Source: Frankia sp. AiPs1 (GTDB taxonomy: Bacteria; Actinomycetota; Actinomycetes; Frankiales; Frankiaceae). Taken from it: 42,218 nt of DNA. Below, one piece after another: positions 16,134 to 23,459 of the stretch (the stretch's first letter is position 1; every line of letters starts with the position of its first letter). Position numbers and translations under genes: made by a program. The notes beneath the pieces are model-generated. The model was not told where the DNA came from. It was given only the letters and a program-made list of their open reading frames with translations, and searched no databases. The stretch is from positions 1 to 42,218 of the forward strand of contig NZ_JAMQQF010000011.1 of assembly GCF_023716945.1 (NCBI RefSeq), written 5' to 3'.

Positions 16134-16739
16134 TCATTCAGTCAGCGTCTGTTGCCGCGGTACACCATCCTGTGCGAGCAGCGGCCAGATGCAGACACCA
16201 TTATTGATGACGAACTTGAGCGGAATCTTCGGGTTGTTCAAGTGGGGAGGTGCGGAGCCCTCGACCCCCCGGCTGATCTGATCCCGGATTTTTCGCTCCC
16301 ATTCCCCAAAGAAAGTCTCCAGTCGGGAAGGGGCGATCTCGTAAATCGACTCCGGCGCTGCCTGGTCAAAGACTGCTACGATCCATAGATGGACGCGCCT
16401 GTAACGCTCAATGTTCTCGATGGTTAGCGTGTGTTCTGTTGTGATGCCGAGACTTGTCTTTCTTACGCCTCTCGAACTGACGCGAGCGACCGTCTTGATC
16501 TCATATTGTCTACCCAGGCTATCTGCGGCATCATCCCCAGTTCTGCCAAGTTTTTTTAGATCGAGTAGCGTCAGTAGTAGCAGCTCCTTGTATCCGCCGT
16601 CGTCGAATACGTTGTGAATGCCGTGCTTCGTCGCTTCCGCCTGAAGCTTCTTGCCCATTGCTATGAGCGGCTGAATATCGCCTGTCGGTGCCAGTACAGG
16701 CTGAGACTGGCCGCCTTGCGGCCACAGAGGGTCATGCAC
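16134..16739 (-). CDS. PvuII-like type II restriction endonuclease
   Basis: 201 residues; R.PvuII has 157. From about residue 33 the likeness to R.PvuII is direct: KHGIHNVFDDGG, then GRTGDDAADSLGRQYEIKT, where D70, E80 and K82 match the catalytic D58, E68 and K70 with identical spacing. Also SIYEIAPSRLETFFGEWERK and LNNPKIPLKFVINNGVCIW match the PvuII C-terminal half. The PvuII HHH stretch is replaced by TTEHTLT, keeping one His. Extra are a 32-residue N-terminus and a 16-residue tail. The expected target is CAGCTG or a close relative (inferred). It converges on the C gene, whose stop is 29 bp away. Confidence 0.85.
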   Translation of the reverse strand: MHDPLWPQGGQSQPVLAPTGDIQPLIAMGKKLQAEATKHGIHNVFDDGGYKELLLLTLLDLKKLGRTGDDAADSLGRQYEIKTVARVSSRGVRKTSLGITTEHTLTIENIERYRRVHLWIVAVFDQAAPESIYEIAPSRLETFFGEWERKIRDQISRGVEGSAPPHLNNPKIPLKFVINNGVCIWPLLAQDGVPRQQTLTE

Positions 16740-16929
16740 AAATTACGACCCTGTCCGCGCAGCCTCCGACAGTCTACAGACTATCGGTCACAATGGTCTG
16801 TCGAACATGCTTGCCGCTGCCCCGCGCGAACGCGCACTGTTGCTCCATCCTCGTCATCCGCTTGCGGGCCCCGAGCGTCCCGCCAGGTGCAGGCACGATC
16901 TGCCGAGTGGGCCTTTCCGCGCGACTGGA

Positions 16930-18108
16930 GGCTGCGCTGCGTGACCGTCGCACGGTCAGGTGGTGCGCCCGTGTTCGATGTCGAGGAGGTCGAGGTCGGC
17001 GGCGACGTCAACCACGAGTTCATGGCCCCCACCGAGGTTGGGGAGGACCTGTTCGTCTACGCGCCCGACGGCACGTACGCGGCGAACCTGGAGGCGGCGT
17101 ACTGCGAGCGTCCCGAGCCGGTCGAGCCCGGATCGCAACCGTTGGTTCGCGCGCACACGCCTGGGGTTCCTGGGGTCGACGACCTGTCCGCCCACCTGGG
17201 GCGTCGCAGATCCTGAAGTGCGTCCTCTACAAGCTGCCCCAGGCCGAGGGCGAGGCGCCCCTTCGGGCGATCGCTGTACTGGTCCCGGGCGACCGCGAGG
17301 TCAACGAGCACAAGCTCACAAAGGAACTGGGAGCGCCACCGTCGCTCCTCGACGCCGCCGACTTCACCGCGCACCCGGCTCTGGTCCGCGGCTATGTCGG
17401 CCCGGTCGGGCTCGGAGCCCACGTCTATCGGATCATTGCGGATCATCACGTCGCCGCCGGCCGCGACTGGTGCACGGGCGCGAACCAGGTCGACCATCAC
17501 GTCACTGCTGCAACCTGGGCCGGGACTTCACTCCCGACGAGTTCGCCGATGTCACCAACGTGCGTGCGGGGGATGCCTCTCCGGACGGCAGCGGACCGCT
17601 GGCGATCGACCGCTCGGTCGAGGTCGGGCACATCTTCCAACTCGGCACCAAGTACTCCCAGCCGCTGGAAGCCCGCTACCTGGACACGAACGGCAAGGAC
17701 GTAGCGATGATGATGGGCTGCTATGGCATCGGGATCAGCCGCATCCTGTCCGTTGCCATCGAACAGCACCACCACGACGACAACGGCATCCTCTGGCCGG
17801 CGGAACTCGCTCCCTACGACGTCGAGGTCATCCCGCTCGGCAAGAACGTCGACCCGGAGGCAGTCACCAGTGTGGCTGCGACGCTGCAGGCCGAGGGCCT
17901 GGACGTCCTCGTCGACGACCGGCCGGGGTCGGCCGGGGTCAAGTTCGCCGATGCCGACCTGATCGGCTGCCCCGTCCAGGTCATCGCCGGCCGCCGTCTC
18001 GCCGAGGGAGTGGTCGAGGTACGGACCCGCGACCGGTCGACCACCCTCGACGTCGACATCGCAGACCTCCCGAAGGCAGTGCAGCGACTCCTCCACCCGT
18101 CGGCCTAG
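16930..18108 (+). pseudogene. proS: Prolyl-tRNA synthetase remnant, truncated and frameshifted
   Basis: Three frames together spell the last two thirds of a bacterial ProRS. Segment 1 (to about 17210) has VGGDVNHEFMAPTEVGEDLF and YAANLEAA. Segment 2 (about 17208-17500) belongs to the inserted editing domain (ILKCVLYKLPQAEGEAPLRA, VLVPGDREVNEHKLTKELG). Segment 3 (about 17505-18108) has the motif 3 region MMMGCYGIGISRILSVAIEQ, GILWPAELAPYDVEV and the anticodon-binding domain to a natural stop. The N-terminal part with motifs 1 and 2 is absent, and two frameshifts remain (near 17210 and 17505). It cannot be functional. It sits next to an intact lysS, so the element once carried at least two spare synthetases. 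Confidence 0.85.
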
Positions 18109-18161
18109 CCAACCGGCGGCTCAGGGACCCGGGGGCCAGGCCTACTTGTGTGCCAAGTCTT

Positions 18162-18187
18162 AATTGGCGATATTTTCCGCGCCAATT
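18162..18187. terminator. Inverted repeat after proS remnant
   Basis: AATTGGCG (18162-18169) and CGCCAATT (18180-18187) form an 8-bp stem with a 10-base loop. It lacks a T-run and lies between convergent units. Confidence 0.4.
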
Positions 18188-18222
18188 GATGCCCGCCTAA
18201 CCTGCCTTCGGGAATTGAGGAT

Positions 18223-18244
18223 TCCCCGAACGGGGACACTTTTT
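18223..18244 (+). terminator. Rho-independent-like terminator between proS remnant and lysS
   Basis: TCCCCG-AA-CGGGGA (18223-18236) is followed by CAC and five T residues (18240-18244). Stem 6 bp, very small loop. Confidence 0.5.
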
Positions 18245-18264
18245 CCCTTTCAGGGTCGCAAGTG

Positions 18265-19716
18265 TCAGTCGTCCTCTTCGGGTGTGGCTAGCTGGTCTTT
18301 GTGGGCGCCGCGCATGGTGGGAAAGAGGACGACGTCTCGGAGAGTCGGGGCGTCGGTGAGGAGAGCGACGAAGCGATCGATACCAAGCCCGAGGCCGGAC
18401 ATCGGGGGCATGCCGTACTCCATGGCCTCGATGAAATCCTCTTCGAGCATCATGGTCTCGTCGTCGCCGGCCTCGCGGAGCGCGGCCTGCTCTTCGAGCC
18501 GCTGCCGCTGCTCAGCGGGGTCGACCAGTTCGGAGTAGGCCTTGACGACCTCCACGCCGTTGACCACTACCTGGAACATGTCGAGCGCGGTGGGGTCAGC
18601 GTCGCTGCGCCGAGCCAAGGGGACTAGCTCCGCCGGGTGATGCACCAGGAAGCAGGGCTGGATGAGGTCGGGCCGGACGGTCTTCTTGTAGAGCAGGTCG
18701 ACGAGGCCGGCGTAGGACGGGGAGGTCCCGACGTCCAGGCCGAGCTCGGCTACCCGGCCGCGCAGGGTGGGAAGATCACGGATGACGGTAAGGTCGATGC
18801 CGGTGCGCCGCGCCACCTCGGCCCGGTAGTCGATCTCCGGCCAGTCGGCGCCGAAGTCGAGCTTGACGCCCTCGTAGGTGACCGACCGGGCACCAAGGAC
18901 ATCATCGAGGACCGCGAGGATCAGCTCACGCACGAAGGCCATGTTGTCGCGGTAGTCCCAGTAGGCGGCGTACCACTCCAGCATCGTGAACTCCTGGAGG
19001 TGCGAGGAGTCCATGCCTTCGTTGCGGAAGTTGCGGCCCAGTTCGTAGACGCGGTCGTAGGCACCGACGACGATCCGCTTGAGGTAGGTCTCGGGTGAGA
19101 TCCGCAGGTAGAAGTCTTCGCCCAGGGCGTTGTGCTTGGTGATGAACGGGCGGGCCGCTGCGCCGGACGCCGCCTCTTGCAGCATCGGGGTTTCGACTTC
19201 GAGGAAGTCGTTGTCGTCGAGGAACCGGCGAATCCGACTAATGATCTTCGTGCGGGTCTGAAACCGTTCCCGGGACTCGGAGTTGACGAGCAGGTCGAGG
19301 TAGCGGCGGCGGTAGCGGGCCTCGACGTTGGACAGGCCCTGCCACTTGTCCGGAAGGGCACGCACGGTCCGGTTCAGGACCGTCATCTCGGAGATGGCGA
19401 CGGTCCGCTCGCCGCGGCGAGTGGTGTAGAGGCTGCCGGCGATCCCGATGAAATCGCCGATCTTGACGGCGCGGGACCATTCCTTGATGACGTCCGCACC
19501 CAGATCGGTCTTGGACAGGGAGACCTGCACCCGGCCGCTACGGTCTTGCAGATGCCCGAAGATCAGCCCGCCCATACGGCGCCATAGGACTACGCGACCG
19601 GCGAGACGGACAGCCGTCCCGTCGGGAGCGGCTGCGGCGTCGGCTGCAACCGCGTCGGTCCGGTAGCCGGACTGCGGCCCGGCCGCCTCGCTTGCCCCGG
19701 GCTCCTCGATCGACAT
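18265..19716 (-). CDS. lysS: Class II lysyl-tRNA synthetase, spare copy on the element
   Basis: 483 residues from ATG 19716, a normal length, with AAGAGGG nine bases upstream. The OB-fold anticodon domain is at about 35-140 (VRLAGRVVLWRRMGGLIFGH, LQDRSGRVQVSL). Class II motifs follow: motif 1 FLEVETPMLQ, motif 2 LGRNFRNEGMDSSHLQEFTM and motif 3 GLGLGIDRFVALLTD, all intact, so it should charge tRNA-Lys. A TAGGCT at 19827-19832 (minus strand) gives a likely -10 box and a leader of about 100 nt. It follows the 47-aa peptide gene on the same strand. As a mobile-element copy it may protect against a LysRS inhibitor or feed Lys-tRNA to a biosynthetic step; both are inferences. A housekeeping role is unlikely but not excluded. 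Confidence 0.95.
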   Translation of the reverse strand: MSIEEPGASEAAGPQSGYRTDAVAADAAAAPDGTAVRLAGRVVLWRRMGGLIFGHLQDRSGRVQVSLSKTDLGADVIKEWSRAVKIGDFIGIAGSLYTTRRGERTVAISEMTVLNRTVRALPDKWQGLSNVEARYRRRYLDLLVNSESRERFQTRTKIISRIRRFLDDNDFLEVETPMLQEAASGAAARPFITKHNALGEDFYLRISPETYLKRIVVGAYDRVYELGRNFRNEGMDSSHLQEFTMLEWYAAYWDYRDNMAFVRELILAVLDDVLGARSVTYEGVKLDFGADWPEIDYRAEVARRTGIDLTVIRDLPTLRGRVAELGLDVGTSPSYAGLVDLLYKKTVRPDLIQPCFLVHHPAELVPLARRSDADPTALDMFQVVVNGVEVVKAYSELVDPAEQRQRLEEQAALREAGDDETMMLEEDFIEAMEYGMPPMSGLGLGIDRFVALLTDAPTLRDVVLFPTMRGAHKDQLATPEEDD

Positions 19717-19888
19717 CAACACACACCCTCTTGCAGCAGAAAGCACCAGCTAGCCGCGAGGGTGGCGTTGGGTGAACGCTCCCGGGCGGGCCAGGTGACG
19801 GACCGGCATCCGTAGATGACCTCTCCAGCCTACCGACCTTCGCCGAAGCCCCTGCGGGGCACCTGACGCACCCGGAAGCGCAGGAAGA

Positions 19889-20032
19889 TCATCCAGACTG
19901 CTGGGCCTCCGCGGCCTGCGCTGGCACCTGGCTGAAGTCCCCCTGCTGCTTGAGAGCGAAGACCGGGCCCGGAACCTCGTGCAGGTCGAAGACGGATTCG
20001 GCTGATTCGATGACTGCGGACTCTTGTGCCAC
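19889..20032 (-). CDS. 47-aa peptide, candidate RiPP precursor
   Basis: GTG 20032 has GAGAGGAG six bases upstream (20039-20046), one of the best ribosome sites in the window. The peptide starts MAQESAVIESAESVFDLHEV, continues PGPVFALKQQGDFSQ and ends VPAQAAEAQQSG. The FDLHEV-type motif after an acidic helix recalls leader peptides of ribosomally made, modified peptides; there is no Cys or Thr, and the C-terminal part is rich in Ala, Gln and Ser. A TAGGCT at 20062-20067 on this strand is a likely -10 box. The gene is divergent from two SagB-like dehydrogenases, 40 bp away, and is followed by lysS. No family is recognised; the precursor role is inferred from size, context and expression signals. 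Confidence 0.65.
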   Translation of the reverse strand: MAQESAVIESAESVFDLHEVPGPVFALKQQGDFSQVPAQAAEAQQSG

Positions 20033-20041
20033 TTCGTGCTC

Positions 20042-20063
20042 CTCTCATCCCTTTACGTGAGAG
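20042..20063. promoter_or_regulatory. Inverted repeat between peptide gene and sagB-like operon
   Basis: CTCTCA (20042-20047) and TGAGAG (20058-20063) flank ten bases. It sits between the -10 box and ribosome site of the peptide gene and just before the ATG of the divergent operon, so it could be a shared operator. Confidence 0.4.
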
Positions 20064-20072
20064 CCTAGCCAG

Positions 20073-21206
20073 ATGGAAGCCTCTAGGGAGTCGGATCGCA
20101 ACGAATCGTCAGCATTGGCTTCCGTCGGGCAGGACCAGATGCTCTACGTGCCCTCTGACGTGCGCATTCGCCTGGGGCGCTGGGGTGTTGGCGATGCTGT
20201 CCTGATCGAGCGGCTCACGACGAGGCAGCGATGGACCGCGAATCGCGCCGTTGCCGCGGTCCTGCTGACCTTCAGCGGCGGGCGCACCCGTGGCCAGGGG
20301 GCGGAAACGGCTGCCGAGGTTCTTGCTACCAAGCAGGAAGACGTCCAGTGGCAGATCAACCGCCTCGCCGAGATCGGTCTTCTGCATGCCGCAGTACCCC
20401 CCACGTCCGGTCCTCTTGCCGAACAGTGGCGTGAACACGGCTGGATCGCGGCTTACGATCACCATCTCGCCACCTGGGACTTCCCGCTGGTCGACTACAC
20501 GGCTGGCGGTCGTCAGATCGACCGGACCCGGATGGAGGGCTACCGGGCCGATGCTCCGGATCCTGGCCCCTTGGCCCACGGATACTGCGCGGAGCTCCCC
20601 ACCGCGTTCGACCTATCCGACGCGGCGAGCATCGAGCTGTCGGCGCCGCTCACCGCAGTGCTACACAACACGGAAGCGTCGGCGAGCCTCGACGCGGGGA
20701 CGCTGCGGGCGCTGCTCGCGCAGACTTTCTGCTTCACCGAGACCCAACCGGAATGGAAGATCCGCCGGACAAGCCCCAGCGGTGGAGCTCGCTATCCGGC
20801 CGAAGGATATGTGATCACGCAAGGCGTCGACGATATGTCGGATGGCGTCTGGCACGTCGATGCGGCCCGCTGTCGTCTGGTCCGAGTCCCCGGCTCCGTC
20901 AGCGCGGCCTGGGCAAAGGCCAATCTCGAAGGACTACACCTCGCGCCCTTCGCCCCTCAGGCTTTTGTGATCGTCACCGCCGTTTTCGCCCGAAATATGT
21001 ATAGATACCGGGAGCCTCGAACATTCCGCACGGTCTTCATGGACGTGGGACACCTTCTCGGCACCTTGGAAATGGTCGCGAGTGGGCTGGGGGTTCGTTC
21101 CTTCATCCACCACGCGATCAATGAGTCGGAGGTCGAAGGCATGCTGAAAATCTCGCCTCTCCGCGAAGGCGTGATTGCCGGTGCGGCCATCGCTGGTCGG
21201 CCATGA
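20073..21206 (+). CDS. SagB/ThcOx-type flavin-dependent dehydrogenase, first of pair
   Basis: 377 residues from ATG 20073 (ATG 20139, MLYVPSDVRIRLGRWG, is an alternative). The N-terminal 90 residues form a winged-helix-like segment (NRAVAAVLLTFSGG, then QINRLAEIGLLHA), as in SagB-type enzymes of peptide-modifying clusters. The nitroreductase fold spans about 190-377 and has the canonical RRTSPSGGARYPAEGYVI and GHLLGTLEMVASGLGVRSF. The opening RRSxRxF flavin motif is replaced by LHNTEASASLDAG. No YcaO cyclodehydratase is nearby. Its stop overlaps the next start (ATGA). Likely an FMN oxidoreductase acting on a peptide; substrate unknown. Confidence 0.8.
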   Translation: MEASRESDRNESSALASVGQDQMLYVPSDVRIRLGRWGVGDAVLIERLTTRQRWTANRAVAAVLLTFSGGRTRGQGAETAAEVLATKQEDVQWQINRLAEIGLLHAAVPPTSGPLAEQWREHGWIAAYDHHLATWDFPLVDYTAGGRQIDRTRMEGYRADAPDPGPLAHGYCAELPTAFDLSDAASIELSAPLTAVLHNTEASASLDAGTLRALLAQTFCFTETQPEWKIRRTSPSGGARYPAEGYVITQGVDDMSDGVWHVDAARCRLVRVPGSVSAAWAKANLEGLHLAPFAPQAFVIVTAVFARNMYRYREPRTFRTVFMDVGHLLGTLEMVASGLGVRSFIHHAINESEVEGMLKISPLREGVIAGAAIAGRP

Positions 21207-22207
21207 GTGAGCAGCGCGTTTGGCGGCCACTCACCACAGCGACTCCCGTGGGGGATCGCTATGTTGAGATGGACTCGCCCGTGGCCGGATCTCGTATCCG
21301 CTTACACCGGGACGCACTCGTCCGCCTTCTCGCTGACCAGCCGGTGCCGCCAGCCTTCGAACACGGCCTTACGGAACGTGGCCTCCTCTGCGTCAGCGGC
21401 GGCGAGGAGGAACCGGCCGAAGAAGACCTTGCACTGTGGCAGGAGCGAGGTTGGGGGCTTTCGCTCGCGAGCTATCTGTGGTCGAGGTCGGTGTCGTACT
21501 ACGATTCGGGTCCCGGCGAAGAGGATAGACGATCGGCCGCAATAGAGTCGATGCTTCATGAACGTTCCTGCCCCCTGCCTCCCGAACCGGATCCGTCCGC
21601 GGTCTCCCTCCAGGCGGTCGGGGACTGGGACGCCCCGCCTTTGAGTGCGGTGCTTGCAAAACGGCGGAGTGTCGGAGCGTTCCGGCAGAGCAGCGTCGAT
21701 CGGGGGGCTCTGGCGGCACTGCTGTACTACGGGACTAGCAAGATCCGGGCGTGCCGCCGAGCTGCCTCCGCTGAGAAACCGAGCAGCCTGCTGATCAGCG
21801 TGGGAGCAGCATTCGATATCTACGTCCTTGTCTACGCGGTCGACGGGCTGATATCTGGCGTGCACCGCTACCATCCCGAGACGAATACGCTCTCGTTGGT
21901 CAAAGCGGGAAATTTCCGGGAGGCGGCGTACGTCGCTCTCGCCGGACAGCCGGCCCCAAAAAATGCAGCAGCCACGATCCTGCTCGTCGCCGACTTCGCG
22001 CGGTACCAATGGCGATATCGCCATGAACGTGCCCTACGGAACTTGTACCTGGAAGCCGGACGACTGATGCAGCCACTGATTCTCGTTGCTACCGCCCTGG
22101 GGCTACAAACAGGGATCACTCCAGCGGTGCGCGACGAAGAGATCGCCGATCTACTCGGCGAGAATTCAGAGAATTGGCAGGCTCTACACACCCTGACTGT
22201 CGCCTAA
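21203..22207 (+). CDS. SagB-like flavin-dependent dehydrogenase, second of pair
   Basis: 334 residues, start coupled by ATGA to the preceding gene. The N-terminal segment (SRIRLHRDALVRLLADQPVP, HGLTERGLLCV) parallels the wing-like domain of its partner, followed by LALWQERGWGLSLASYLWSR, a linker seen in SagB relatives. The nitroreductase domain opens with the intact flavin motif AVLAKRRSVGAFRQSSVDRG but lacks PSGGARYP at the next conserved site, where it reads SAEKPSSLL. SGVHRYHPETNTLSLVKAG and LYLEAGRLMQPLILVATALG are further family features. The missing motifs are complementary to those of the partner, so a heterodimer sharing two flavin sites is likely. Substrate unknown. Confidence 0.75.
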   Translation: MSEQRVWRPLTTATPVGDRYVEMDSPVAGSRIRLHRDALVRLLADQPVPPAFEHGLTERGLLCVSGGEEEPAEEDLALWQERGWGLSLASYLWSRSVSYYDSGPGEEDRRSAAIESMLHERSCPLPPEPDPSAVSLQAVGDWDAPPLSAVLAKRRSVGAFRQSSVDRGALAALLYYGTSKIRACRRAASAEKPSSLLISVGAAFDIYVLVYAVDGLISGVHRYHPETNTLSLVKAGNFREAAYVALAGQPAPKNAAATILLVADFARYQWRYRHERALRNLYLEAGRLMQPLILVATALGLQTGITPAVRDEEIADLLGENSENWQALHTLTVA

Positions 22208-22329
22208 GGTGATGTGAAATTGGTTCATATTTCGGCTTGGTTGTGGTAGTGCGACGCTGGCAGCTAATCGGACTAAGTGAAAAATGCGCGGACTCGGGAA
22301 ATTTATACGGCGGCTGCCCGAGGACTGCG

Positions 22330-22374
22330 AACGGCGAATCCCCTGGCGGACTCGGGTATGGGGGATTCGCCGTT
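22330..22374. terminator. Strong hairpin after sagB-like operon
   Basis: AACGGCGAATCCCC (22330-22343) pairs perfectly with GGGGATTCGCCGTT (22361-22374), loop 17 bases. It separates the convergent sagB-like operon and the unknown minus-strand genes and can serve both. The 22208-22429 interval holds nothing else recognisable. Confidence 0.6.
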
Positions 22375-22429
22375 GGCGGAAATTCTGAGCGCCAGAGCGT
22401 CGGTAGACGCCAGCAGTATCCTCGCCCTT

Positions 22430-22960
22430 CTAGGGGGCGCTTCCCTCGCCTCTCAGGGGATATGCCATTTCCTGTGATGCAGTTTCGTGCCATGCTCGCA
22501 TGATGAAGCGGTCCGGTCCGGTGATCGTGAATGTTTGGGCTCTTGCCAGGTCGAGCACCATCAGCGGTCGTGGGAACGTGTCCATCTGTATGGAGAAACG
22601 GCACCAGCGCAGGACGGGCCCGAGATGGTCGCTGGGGTGTTGTGCGATCACGGTTCCGTCGCCGTCGAAGACGATGATGTTCGCGCTGTGGGGCATTATG
22701 CTGGGCTTCTCGGTCGGCTCTGGCCGCTGGTAGACAGCGCCGCCGACGACGGCATGCATCGCGGACAGGACGTCCTCCTGGAAGGAGACCTGTCCGTCGC
22801 GGTGGTCCTGAGGGTCCTGGTAGCCGTCTGGATCCCTGGGCTCGATGGTGAGAATCGCCGCCAGCATGTCGAGCGCCGTTGCATGGTCGACACGGCCGTC
22901 TCGCCCCCGGGTCACCCGTGGGATGAGGATGTCGCGCAGTAGCGTCGAGTAGGCGGTCAT
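22430..22960 (-). CDS. Hypothetical protein, second gene of two-gene operon
   Basis: 176 residues from ATG 22960, whose first bases overlap the stop of the preceding gene (ATGA). N-terminal half helical (STLLRDILIPRV, HATALDMLAAILTIE), C-terminal half a probable beta domain (ANIIVFDGDGTVIAQ, PLMVLDLARAQTFTITG). No family is recognised. No signal peptide or membrane segment is seen. Confidence 0.6.
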   Translation of the reverse strand: MTAYSTLLRDILIPRVTRGRDGRVDHATALDMLAAILTIEPRDPDGYQDPQDHRDGQVSFQEDVLSAMHAVVGGAVYQRPEPTEKPSIMPHSANIIVFDGDGTVIAQHPSDHLGPVLRWCRFSIQMDTFPRPLMVLDLARAQTFTITGPDRFIMRAWHETASQEMAYPLRGEGSAP

Positions 22961-23223
22961 GCGGCGCTGCCCGGACGCCGGGAGAGGACGCGGAGCACGG
23001 CCTCGGGCAGGTGAGCGCTCGTGGCGGGCTGTCCGGCCTGCTTGTTCTGCGCGCGGTGCAGAGCAGTGGCCGGGAGGTACATCGGTCCGACGGTGTAGGG
23101 GCCATCGATGTTCTTCGAGCCCCACAGGTCGGCCTCCACCGATGAGTAGAACCCGCCCTGGATCACTGGGCCACAGGCTGTTTGCTCGACGACGGCGAAC
23201 AAGGCCGACTCACCTCGGCTCAT
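22957..23223 (-). CDS. Hypothetical protein, first gene of two-gene operon
   Basis: 88 residues from ATG 23223, with GAGAGG about ten bases before; GTG 23232 in frame is too close to that site. The sequence SALFAVVEQTACGPVIQGGF, then YSSVEADLWGSKNIDGPYTV suggests a small beta-rich domain with a basic tail. No family is recognised. It is divergent from the XRE-DUF5753 gene; the 236-bp space between them holds two palindromes. Confidence 0.6.
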   Translation of the reverse strand: MSRGESALFAVVEQTACGPVIQGGFYSSVEADLWGSKNIDGPYTVGPMYLPATALHRAQNKQAGQPATSAHLPEAVLRVLSRRPGSAA

Positions 23224-23314
23224 GGCGATCACCCTCTCGGTAGCAGATAGGTGCTGTCCCCCTGCCGGGCCTGCGCTGGCAGCAGGGAGACAGCGACTGG
23301 GTGAGGACGGAGAG

Positions 23315-23334
23315 CATCCTCACCGGTGAGGATG
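23315..23334. promoter_or_regulatory. 20-bp perfect palindrome
   Basis: CATCCTCACCGGTGAGGATG lies in the divergent promoter region between the two-gene hypothetical operon and the XRE gene. It is a good candidate operator. Confidence 0.55.
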
Positions 23335-23340
23335 ACCGAT

Positions 23341-23362
23341 CGCACTTGCTCAAGCAAGTGCG
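23341..23362. promoter_or_regulatory. Second palindrome with additional half-site
   Basis: Arms CGCACTTGCT and AGCAAGTGCG surround CA. The half AAGCAAGT is repeated at 23364-23371. It is unrelated in sequence to the palindrome at 23315, so two different regulators may bind here. Confidence 0.5.
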
Positions 23363-23459
23363 TAAGCAAGTTTTGTGTTCCCTTGGTGGGCCTGCGGCAA
23401 GGCCCATTCGCCTACGTAGTGGCAGGCTACGATCACGGGGCTGAGGAGTAAGGAGCGTC

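Noticed and set aside
16688-17704. Single 338-codon ORF over the proS remnant
   Set aside because: Only the middle third is ProRS-like; the rest of the frame is noise joined by frameshifts.
19717-19888. T-box riboswitch in the lysS leader
   Set aside because: No T-box sequence or specifier arrangement could be found; only a short GCCCC/GGGGC hairpin.
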